Assembly: GCA_945874515.1 (NCBI GenBank)
Contig: CAMCHA010000086.1
Span: 1-8,204 of the forward strand
From: Asaia bogorensis
GTDB lineage: Bacteria > Pseudomonadota > Alphaproteobacteria > Acetobacterales > Acetobacteraceae
Direction: 5' to 3'
Length of the DNA: 8,204 bases
The translations under genes were made by a program, and so were the position numbers. Under the pieces are notes generated by a model, which saw only the letters and a program-made list of their open reading frames with translations, did not search any database and had not been told where the DNA came from. This document shows positions 1 to 6,124 of this stretch, piece after piece (the first letter of the stretch is position 1; every line of letters begins with the position of its first letter).

Positions 1-683
1 GTCTCGGGCGGGCAAAGCGCCAGGGCGTCCAGCATTTGCGCCCAGCCGCGCGCGCGCGTCAGCGCACCCAAATGCAGCAGCGTCATCGGGCCGGCGCCAT
101 GAACACGCGGCGGCACATCGCCAAGCGCGTAATTGCGCACCTTCACCACCCGCGCTTCCCCGCCAAAAGGCGCTTCCAGCCCATCCTTCGCCACCACCAC
201 CGCATCAGCAGCCCGCCCCATGGCCCAACACACCCCATGCAGCAAGCCGCGCAGCATGGGGCGCAGCAAGGCCGGCGCCCTGCCATCCAGCCGCGATGGG
301 TAATGTTCATGCACATCCAAAATGATGCGCGCGCCGGTCCACCAGCCGGCGAGCAGCGCCGCCGCCCAGGCATCGGGTTCCGAGGCATGGATCACCTCGG
401 CGCGCTGCGCTGCCGCGCGCATGGCAAGGCGCGGAATGCCAAGGAAGCGGCGCAAGCGACCGCGCCGCGCTGGAAAGGTGCTGATAGCCACCCCCGCCAC
501 CAGCAGGGGCGCTGTGCCAGATGATGGTTCGGGGCATAAATGGCTGACTGCATAGCCGGCCTCAGCCAAGCTCACGCCTTCCTTCATCACCACACGAATA
601 TCGGCAGGCGGATGCGCGGCAGACAGCAGCAATACTTTCGGGCGCGCCAGCCAAACAGGGATCAGGCCACCATCGCGCGGCAT
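1..683 (-). CDS. Glycosyltransferase family 4, 3' end outside window
   Basis: An open minus-strand frame starts at ATG 683-681 inside the end of the epimerase gene and runs off the left edge, giving 227 complete codons. It reads as the N-terminal domain of a GT-B glycosyltransferase: a first beta strand KVLLLSAAHPPADIR (16-30), a Gly/Ala-rich helix VSLAEAGYAVSHLCPE, AEVIHASEPDAW (95-106) and the diagnostic DVHEHYPS (123-130). A linker VRNYALGDVPP (182-192) follows, then the first strand of the C-terminal donor domain, TLLHLGALTRARGWAQMLDAL (201-221). That is the usual GT4 sequence 'lG-x-l-t-x-x-R-G'. The donor-binding EX7E region lies beyond the edge, so only the acceptor-side half is seen. 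The start has only a weak GGTG-like ribosome site and depends on coupling with the epimerase. It is predicted to add a further sugar in the same glycan pathway; the sugar is not predictable. A (CG)6 tract at 47-58 encodes its TRARG segment. Confidence 0.9.
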   Translation of the reverse strand, partial: MPRDGGLIPVWLARPKVLLLSAAHPPADIRVVMKEGVSLAEAGYAVSHLCPEPSSGTAPLLVAGVAISTFPARRGRLRRFLGIPRLAMRAAAQRAEVIHASEPDAWAAALLAGWWTGARIILDVHEHYPSRLDGRAPALLRPMLRGLLHGVCWAMGRAADAVVVAKDGLEAPFGGEARVVKVRNYALGDVPPRVHGAGPMTLLHLGALTRARGWAQMLDALALCPPE

Positions 684-1768
684 TCGTCACCATCCAGTAG
701 GGTTTGCAAATGCTCACACATGCGGATGCCCGCGCGCCCATCCCAAAGCGGAATGGGCCGCGCCGGACGCAAGGGGGTTTTGAGAATTTCCGCAACGTGC
801 TGAGGCAATTCCTCAGGCGTTGCCAACCGGTTCATGCCGGCGGCGATGGTGATGGGGCGTTCAGTGGCGCCGCGCAGCGTCAAGCAAGGCAAGCCAAGCG
901 CGGTCGCTTCTTCCTGCACGCCGCCGCTATCGGTCGCGACCAGCCGCGCACGGCAAAGCAAGGACAGAAACTCCAGATACCCAAGCGGCGGCATGATGCG
1001 CACACCCGCAGGCGGCACAAAGCCAAAGGCCTTCATTTGTGCCGCCGCACGCGGATGAATGGGCCAGATCAGCGGCAAATGCCGCGCCGCGGCAGAAAGC
1101 GCATCAAGCAGCGCGATAAAGCGCTCGGGCTTATCCACATTGCCGGCGCGGTGCAGCGTCACCAGCCCGTAGCCTCCGCGCGAAAGGCCGCGCGGCAAGC
1201 GCTTTGCGCGCGCGGCCTGCAAGTGCCGCATCTGCGTATCCACCATGGCATTGCCCACCGCCCGCACTGCGGCGGCGGAATGGCCTTCCTGACGCAGCCG
1301 CGCGGCGGTTGCCTCATCCGGCGCCCAAAGAATATCGGAAATCGCATCAATGGCGCGGCGATTGATTTCTTCAGGCAAATCCCGTTCGCCCGAACGCAGC
1401 CCGGCTTCCAGATGGATCAGCGTAATGCCCATCTTGCGTGCGGCGAGTGCTGCGGCAAGCGCGCCATCCACATCACCCGCCACCACCACGGCAGCGGGGC
1501 GGCGCGACTTCCAGACGGTTTCGCAGGCAATCATGGAACGCCCCGTCAGCACCGCATGGCTGCCGCCGGAAACCCCAAGCGCGATATCAGGCGTGGGCAG
1601 GCCAAGATCGGCGAAATGCACGCCGAACATGGCTGGGTCCTCATGCTGGCCGGTATGCAGCAAAACGGGTTGGCAGAAATCGGGGCCAGCGGCCAGCGCA
1701 TGCCAAAGGGCGGCGAGTTTCGGCAAATTGGGCCTTGCGGCAGCAACAAGATGTACCTCGGGCAGCAT
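662..1768 (-). CDS. wecB: UDP-N-acetylglucosamine 2-epimerase, non-hydrolysing
   Basis: This cytoplasmic enzyme of the WecB family interconverts UDP-GlcNAc and UDP-ManNAc, or epimerises C2 of a related UDP-HexNAc. It has 368 residues, the normal family length. Landmarks in order are AARPNLPK (10-17), HTGQHEDPAM (38-47), the GDV turn with D99, HLEAGLRS (119-126) with E121, PEEINR (132-137), TLHRAGNV (204-211) with H206, PIHPR (236-240) and DSGGVQEEATALGLP (280-294), followed by LRGATERP. These correspond to the catalytic Asp, Glu, Glu and His of E. coli WecB and to the UDP-binding site. It lacks the HGGE-type pattern of the hydrolysing NeuC/LegG enzymes. FnlC/WbjD enzymes, which complete UDP-L-FucNAc synthesis, share this fold and cannot be excluded. 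The start ATG 1768 lies two bases after the upstream stop, with AGGAAGG eight bases before it. The 3' end overlaps the next gene by 22 bases. Confidence 0.92.
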   Translation of the reverse strand: MLPEVHLVAAARPNLPKLAALWHALAAGPDFCQPVLLHTGQHEDPAMFGVHFADLGLPTPDIALGVSGGSHAVLTGRSMIACETVWKSRRPAAVVVAGDVDGALAAALAARKMGITLIHLEAGLRSGERDLPEEINRRAIDAISDILWAPDEATAARLRQEGHSAAAVRAVGNAMVDTQMRHLQAARAKRLPRGLSRGGYGLVTLHRAGNVDKPERFIALLDALSAAARHLPLIWPIHPRAAAQMKAFGFVPPAGVRIMPPLGYLEFLSLLCRARLVATDSGGVQEEATALGLPCLTLRGATERPITIAAGMNRLATPEELPQHVAEILKTPLRPARPIPLWDGRAGIRMCEHLQTLLDGDECRAMVA

Positions 1769-1770
1769 GG

Positions 1771-3030
1771 TCAGCGCCTTCCTGAAATGGCGAAATGCAC
1801 TGGCTTGGACGGCGCGGGCTGAGCGGTTGGGATGGCTTCCACCAACGCCGCGAAGCGCGCGGCAAGCAGGCGTCGATCATGCTGGCGGACGGCAAGGCTG
1901 CGCGCCGCCGCCCCCATCGCCGCACGGCGCGCGGGGTCTTCCACCAGGCTGGTCAGCGCAGCGGCCAAGCCCGCAGCGTCGCCAGGCGGCACAGCGATGC
2001 CGCAGCCGCCTGCGGCCAATAGCCGCGCGGCCTGACCTGGCGCGGTGCTGATCACGGGCCGGCCCGCGGCCAGGCCATCCATCAACTTATTGGGGGCGGT
2101 CCATTCGGCGAAGGCAGCGCAATCAGCCAGGATATGCAAAGCGATTTGGCTGCCCGCGAAAAGCCGCGCCACATCGCGCTTGGGCATGGGCGGCAGGAAA
2201 GTCAGGTTGGGCAGGCCCGCTGCCTGCTGGATCAGCGCGGTTTTCTCGGCCCCTTCACCCACCAGCAGAATGCGGAGCCGGGCCTCGCCCCTTGCGGCCA
2301 AAAACCGCGCGGCTTCCACCACCACGCCAAGCCCATTCGCCCGGCCATGGGCGCCGGCATAAAGCGCCAGCACTTCCCAGGGCGCGGCCTCGGGCGGGCG
2401 CCAAGGCGCGATATGGGGCCCAAAAAGGTCCAAATCGCAGCCATTGCCGATTATCTGCACCCGCGCTGGATCGGCGCCACGCGCGAGGGCTGTTTCCGCC
2501 ATGCCATCCGATAATGCGACCACCGCCGCCGCATGGCAGCAGGCCAGATTGGCCAGGGTATCAAATACCGGGACGAGCGGCGCCGGCAGCACGCCCATGG
2601 CGCGCGGCAATTCCGGCCAGGGGTCACGGATTTCGAAAATGAAGGGAATGCCACGCAAACCCTTGGCCAGAAGCGCCGGCAAAGCCACCGTCAGCGGGGT
2701 TGAGGACGCGATGATCAGATCAGGCTTCACCCGAAACGCAAGGCGCGCCGCCGCCGCCGCATAGCGCAGAAACGCCGCGCCACGGGCCGCAATACCCATC
2801 GCATTGGCGTAAGGGATATCGAATTCCACCACCTGGAAGCTGGCCACGCGGCCTTCCCGCCTTCCCTTCCGAAAGGTGCCGTTGAGCCCAGCCTCAGCGC
2901 CCTGATAGCGGCCGGTTGCCAGCGTCACGCGATGGCCGCGCGCGGCAAGGCTGCGGGCGAAGGCGAAGCTCCGTGTCGCGGTGCTGCCCTCGGGCGTGCT
3001 GAAATGCTGATGCAGATAAAGGATGTGCAT
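1771..3030 (-). CDS. Glycosyltransferase family 4 (WbuB-like)
   Basis: This is a GT-B fold, retaining glycosyltransferase of family GT4, 419 residues long, predicted to add a sugar from a nucleotide donor to the growing lipid-linked glycan in the cytoplasm. The N-terminal domain begins MHILYLHQHFSTPEGSTATR, the usual opening of WbuB-like GT4 proteins, with the Gly-rich donor-side turn and SLAARGHRVTLATG (27-40). FIFEIRDPWPELP (130-142) is the characteristic mid-protein motif. The C-terminal donor domain opens at about 218 (LALYAGAHGRANGL at 221-234) and contains APNKLMDGLAAGRPVI (312-327), the nucleotide-sugar binding region in which Asp318 replaces the second Glu of the EX7E motif. The start is ATG 3030, five bases after the aminotransferase stop, with only a weak ribosome site; an upstream in-frame ATG at 3117 would overlap the aminotransferase by about 80 bases and adds no family sequence. 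The pairing with a 2-epimerase is common in O-antigen loci. Donor and acceptor sugars cannot be read from the sequence. Confidence 0.93.
   Translation of the reverse strand: MHILYLHQHFSTPEGSTATRSFAFARSLAARGHRVTLATGRYQGAEAGLNGTFRKGRREGRVASFQVVEFDIPYANAMGIAARGAAFLRYAAAAARLAFRVKPDLIIASSTPLTVALPALLAKGLRGIPFIFEIRDPWPELPRAMGVLPAPLVPVFDTLANLACCHAAAVVALSDGMAETALARGADPARVQIIGNGCDLDLFGPHIAPWRPPEAAPWEVLALYAGAHGRANGLGVVVEAARFLAARGEARLRILLVGEGAEKTALIQQAAGLPNLTFLPPMPKRDVARLFAGSQIALHILADCAAFAEWTAPNKLMDGLAAGRPVISTAPGQAARLLAAGGCGIAVPPGDAAGLAAALTSLVEDPARRAAMGAAARSLAVRQHDRRLLAARFAALVEAIPTAQPAPSKPVHFAISGRR
1777..1783 (-). promoter_or_regulatory. Ribosome binding site for the 2-epimerase
   Basis: AGGAAGG lies eight bases before ATG 1768-1766, within the last codons of the upstream glycosyltransferase gene. 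It supports the chosen epimerase start. Confidence 0.65.
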
Positions 3031-3035
3031 GGAAC

Positions 3036-4235
3036 TTAGCCGCGCGCCGCGGCGCGGATGGCGCGGATGACGCGGTGCTGCGCGTCCTGCCCCAAGCCGC
3101 TGCCAGAGGGCAGGCAAAGCCCGCGCGCAAAAAGCGCTTCCGCCACCGACCCGCCGATGCGGGGCGCGTCACGAAATACCGGCTGCATATGCAAGGGCTT
3201 GAAGGCCGGGCGGGTTTCAATGCCCTCGGCTGCCAAGACGCGGCGCAGGCCATCGGCATCCATGCCGAAGCCGGCTGGGTCAATCAGCATGGCGGTCAAC
3301 CAGCGTGAGGACCGCCCCCAGGGTGCTTCCGGCATGAAGGCAATCCCTGGCAAATCCTCAAGCGCTTCCTTATAGAGTGCGAAAATCGCCCTTCGCCGTG
3401 CCACGCGATCGCCGAGTTTCGCCAGTTGCGCGAACCCCACCGCCGCCAGCAAGGACGACATGCCAAAGGAATAGCCGGTGCTGGCATGCTCATAATGCGG
3501 CGCCGGGGATCTGGCCTGATCGGCGAGGCTACGGGCACGAGCGATCAGCCCTGGATCATCGGAAGCCAGCGCCCCACCGCCGCCGGCGGTGATGATCTTG
3601 TTGCCATTGAAGGAAAAGGTCGCGAGCTGCGCGCCGCGCCCGGCGGGCAGCCCCGATTGAGAGGCACCCAGCCCCTCCGCGCTATCGGATATCAGCGGCA
3701 CACCATATCCTGCGCAAAGCGAGGCAATGGCCCGCAAAGCGGCACATTGGCCATAGATATCCACCGCCACCACCGCTTTTGGCAGCCTGCCCTGCCGCGC
3801 GGCCTGCCAAAGCTCCGCTGCCAGTAACGCCGCGTCAAGCGTCCAGCTTTCGGGGCAGACATCCAAGAAGCGAGGCGTCGCGCCCATTTGCACCGCCGGT
3901 GCCACGGAAGCGATGAAGGTGAAGCTTGGCACCCAAACCTCATCCCCCGGCTGGATATCCAGCACCCGGAAGGCGAGAGTGAGCGCTGCGGTGCCTGAGG
4001 CCACAGCCAGCACATGGGCAAAGCCGGTGGCCTCGGCAAAGGCGGCCTCAAAGACGCGCAGCGCGGGGCCAGCGGGGGCCAGCCAGCCCGATGCGAGGCT
4101 CGCTTCCAGCACAGCTATCTCCCGCCCCGTCAAATGCGGCGGCGACAGCAGGATGGGTGCCGCTAGCTCTCGCGAAGGCTTCGGCGGCTTGGGCAGGATT
4201 CGGGCAGCATGGGCGGAGGAGAGCATGGCATTCAT
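3036..4235 (-). CDS. DegT/DnrJ/EryC1/StrS family PLP sugar aminotransferase, PglE/LegC-like
   Basis: This is a pyridoxal-phosphate enzyme of the nucleotide-sugar aminotransferase family (fold type I). It aminates a keto-sugar nucleotide, normally the 4-keto product of a 4,6-dehydratase, using glutamate. It has 399 residues; the family usually has 370-400. Motifs in order are the entry ILLSPPHLTGREI (28-40), SGTAAL (80-85) in the phosphate-binding region, DSAEGLGA (184-191) with the Asp that contacts the PLP ring nitrogen, and the lysine motif FSFNGNKIITAGGGG (207-221) with Schiff-base K213. TGYSFGMSSLLAAVGFAQL follows shortly after. The NGNKIIT form is typical of PglE/LegC-type 4-aminotransferases. 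The first 25 or so residues, rich in Pro and Ala, precede the usual family start. The start ATG forms ATGA with the previous stop; a second ATG at 4226-4224 has AGGG nine bases upstream and is also possible. No dehydratase or acetyltransferase partner is in the window, so the exact product is unknown. Confidence 0.93.
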   Translation of the reverse strand: MNAMLSSAHAARILPKPPKPSRELAAPILLSPPHLTGREIAVLEASLASGWLAPAGPALRVFEAAFAEATGFAHVLAVASGTAALTLAFRVLDIQPGDEVWVPSFTFIASVAPAVQMGATPRFLDVCPESWTLDAALLAAELWQAARQGRLPKAVVAVDIYGQCAALRAIASLCAGYGVPLISDSAEGLGASQSGLPAGRGAQLATFSFNGNKIITAGGGGALASDDPGLIARARSLADQARSPAPHYEHASTGYSFGMSSLLAAVGFAQLAKLGDRVARRRAIFALYKEALEDLPGIAFMPEAPWGRSSRWLTAMLIDPAGFGMDADGLRRVLAAEGIETRPAFKPLHMQPVFRDAPRIGGSVAEALFARGLCLPSGSGLGQDAQHRVIRAIRAAARG

Positions 4236-4876
4236 CCCTGATGGCCGCGCGTCATCGGCGGAGCCGGCACAAGAACAGCGCCGCGCGAGAGGGCTTCTTG
4301 CAAGCTTGGCGAGGTCGCATGACCGGGCATGGTGGCGCCATGGCCGCGCAGCAGCAGGGCGCAGCAGGCCAGGACGATCCTGAAATCTGACACAAAGTCA
4401 GGTTTTTGGTCGGCATATTGTACATCACACGCCAAGCGCCGCCCCCAAGGCAGCGCATTGCGGCCTTCCGCCTGGGCAAGACCAAACAGGCCGGGCTGCA
4501 CCCAAAGCCGGCGCGCCTCGGTTTCGCTAAACAGGGGCGTATAGTCGCAGGGCAGAGGCCGCGGCCCTACCAGGCTCATCTCACCACGCAAGATATTGAT
4601 CATTTGCGGCAATTCATCGAGGCCACTGGCCCGGAGCCAGCGCCCGAAGCTATTGAGCCGCGCGGCATCCGGCGCCTCACCTTCGCGCATGGATCGGAAC
4701 TTTAATAACGTAAAGGGCGCGCCATGCAGCCCGGCACGGCGTTGGCGAAACAGGATGGGTCGGCCCAAGGCCAGCAGCACCGCCAGCGCGAGCATGGCAA
4801 GGAATGGCGCCCCGAGCACCAGCACGAGCGCGGCCACCACGCGGTCGAACGCAGCCTTACCCCGAAGCGCGTACAT
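4232..4876 (-). CDS. PglC-type undecaprenyl-phosphate phosphoglycosyl transferase
   Basis: This initiating sugar transferase moves a sugar-1-phosphate from a UDP-sugar to undecaprenyl phosphate on the cytoplasmic face of the inner membrane, starting lipid-linked glycan assembly. At 214 residues it has the minimal monotopic form (about 200 in Campylobacter PglC), without the extra N-terminal membrane domain of WbaP/WcaJ proteins. With the chosen start, D11 and P24 of the re-entrant membrane helix fall at the same positions as in PglC. The catalytic Asp-Glu pair is D87-E88 (SGLDELPQ), VGPRPL is at 103-108, and EGRNALPW (137-144) corresponds to the PglC GRNAISW stretch. The tail GHATS (185-189) resembles the PglC C-terminus. 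The start ATG 4876-4874 has a strong AAGGAGG site upstream and overlaps the preceding stop. The ending ATGA overlaps the aminotransferase start, implying coupled translation. The substrate could be UDP-diNAc-bacillosamine or a related UDP-HexNAc; the neighbouring PglE-like aminotransferase favours an amino-dideoxy sugar. Confidence 0.93.
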   Translation of the reverse strand: MYALRGKAAFDRVVAALVLVLGAPFLAMLALAVLLALGRPILFRQRRAGLHGAPFTLLKFRSMREGEAPDAARLNSFGRWLRASGLDELPQMINILRGEMSLVGPRPLPCDYTPLFSETEARRLWVQPGLFGLAQAEGRNALPWGRRLACDVQYADQKPDFVSDFRIVLACCALLLRGHGATMPGHATSPSLQEALSRGAVLVPAPPMTRGHQG

Positions 4877-6122
4877 ACAAAGCCTCCTTCCCCGGCGCTT
4901 CGGCGCGCAGGCCAAGCCCCAGCGCCAAGCCAAGCGTGAGCCAGGCCATGCGATTGCCAAGATCGGTTGAGACCTGAAGCGTCACCGCCATGGGCAGGCA
5001 GAGCATCAGAATCCGCGCTACGCGCCAGGAAGGCGCGGTCCGGCCAAGCCGCCAGACCACCCAGGCCGCCCCGCCAAAGGCAATCAGCCAAAGCGCGAAG
5101 CCGGGCAGGCCCGCCTCGGCCAGTGCTTCAAGCGCCAGGTTATGGGGGTGCCGCCCGCGCCATTCACCAAACCCCGCCGCCAGGCTGAAGCCGCCTGTGC
5201 CGAGACCAAAGGGCATGGTCTGACCCGCCAAATCCATGGCCGCACCCCAAAGCGGCAAACGGCCGGAGCTTTCCAACGTATTGGGCGCAAAGAAACGTTC
5301 CAGAGCGCGGGCGTGCTGAGTTACCTCGGTTCCCATGAATAGGGCCGCGCAACCGGCCAGGCTGAGCAGCCCAAGCAGCCAAAGGACCGCCTGCCCGCGC
5401 CTTTCTTGCCTGAGCAGCATCAGCGGCGGACCGCATGCCAGGGAAAGCGCAAGCGCCACCAGTGCCGCCCGCCCGCCGGGCAGCAAAGCGCCAAGCGCGA
5501 AGGCCAGGGTGGCGCCCAACCAAAAAAACCCTGGCACAGCACCACGCGCTTCCGCCCAACGAACAGCCGCGAGTGCCGCCGCCATGGCAATGGCGAGCCC
5601 GGTCACCTGATAGGCAATACGCCATTTCTCGGGATCGGCATCGGGCGGGCCACCCAGCGCGACACTCCCTTGCGCGAGATTATTGGCAAGGCTGAGCGCA
5701 ACCGCTGCGCCAGCCCCAAGCACACCGGCACAAAAGCCGCGGAGCGCCGTGTCATCCCCGGCCACCACCAAGCCAGCGAACAGCATGATTGGCCCAAGCA
5801 GGGTGATTTCCAGCAATTTGGCGGCAAGCACGGCGCCCGAAGCGCTCCAGCAGCCGGCCAGCACCAGCCAGAGCCAAAGCACTCCAATGGCGGCAAGCGG
5901 CAGGCCGATTTCCGGCGCCACTACCCAGCGCCGCGTGATGGCGCAAAGCGCTAGCAAGGGCAGCGCCAGGGCAGCGCTGAATATCGTAAAATCAATGGGT
6001 AAAGCGCCGATCAGGGGGATGGATTTCAGCGCGCCAGCAAGATGGAGCAAGGCGGCAGAAACCCCCGCCAGCCAGGCCAGCGCATCATGGGGCGGCGCGG
6101 CTTGCCTGCCATCAGCCCGCAC
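4857..6122 (-). CDS. O-antigen ligase/polymerase family membrane protein (Wzy_C-type)
   Basis: This is a polytopic inner-membrane protein of 421 residues, with about ten or more hydrophobic segments spread from residue 15 to 405. A large loop at roughly 265-335 carries family landmarks: ESSGRLPLWGAAM (284-296), FGLGTGGF (305-312) and RHPHNLALEALAEAGLPG (324-341). The last is the conserved His/Asn and Glu-x-Gly region of the O-antigen ligase/polymerase (Wzy_C) family. PGGRAAL (215-221) supplies the conserved membrane-face Arg. The family uses undecaprenyl-diphosphate-linked glycans, either polymerising them (Wzy) or transferring them to lipid A-core or protein (WaaL, PglL). Sequence alone does not decide which. 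The start chosen is GTG 6122-6120, because AGGGGG (6135-6130) lies 7 bases upstream. A TTG at 6128 would overlap the preceding stop but is too close to the ribosome site, and an ATG at 6242 would overlap the preceding gene by over 100 bases. The 3' end overlaps the next gene by 20 bases. Confidence 0.85.
   Translation of the reverse strand: MRADGRQAAPPHDALAWLAGVSAALLHLAGALKSIPLIGALPIDFTIFSAALALPLLALCAITRRWVVAPEIGLPLAAIGVLWLWLVLAGCWSASGAVLAAKLLEITLLGPIMLFAGLVVAGDDTALRGFCAGVLGAGAAVALSLANNLAQGSVALGGPPDADPEKWRIAYQVTGLAIAMAAALAAVRWAEARGAVPGFFWLGATLAFALGALLPGGRAALVALALSLACGPPLMLLRQERRGQAVLWLLGLLSLAGCAALFMGTEVTQHARALERFFAPNTLESSGRLPLWGAAMDLAGQTMPFGLGTGGFSLAAGFGEWRGRHPHNLALEALAEAGLPGFALWLIAFGGAAWVVWRLGRTAPSWRVARILMLCLPMAVTLQVSTDLGNRMAWLTLGLALGLGLRAEAPGKEALYVRASG
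4883..4889 (-). promoter_or_regulatory. Strong ribosome binding site for the PglC-type transferase
   Basis: AAGGAGG is the best Shine-Dalgarno match seen in the window and sits six bases before ATG 4876-4874. It lies within the 3' end of the ligase/polymerase gene and fixes the transferase start that also aligns D11 and P24 with PglC. It may let this gene be translated independently of the one upstream. Confidence 0.8.
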
Positions 6123-6124
6123 CT

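Noticed and set aside
704..1822. Long plus-strand open frame opposite the 2-epimerase
   Set aside because: It is antisense to a gene with clear family motifs, is rich in Arg, Gln, His and Gly, and shows no recognisable domain. High third-position GC makes such antisense frames common here.
1350..2051. Plus-strand open frame spanning the epimerase/GT4 junction
   Set aside because: It has low-complexity Ala/Arg/Pro/Ser composition, crosses two real genes and shows no motif; it is an antisense shadow.
1771..3117. GT4 starting at ATG 3117
   Set aside because: The extra N-terminus is out-of-frame aminotransferase sequence rich in Arg and Pro; the family motif begins exactly at ATG 3030.
4232..4960. 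PglC-type transferase starting upstream at 4960
   Set aside because: The extra 28 residues lie inside the ligase/polymerase gene, while ATG 4876 has AAGGAGG and aligns exactly with the PglC N-terminus.
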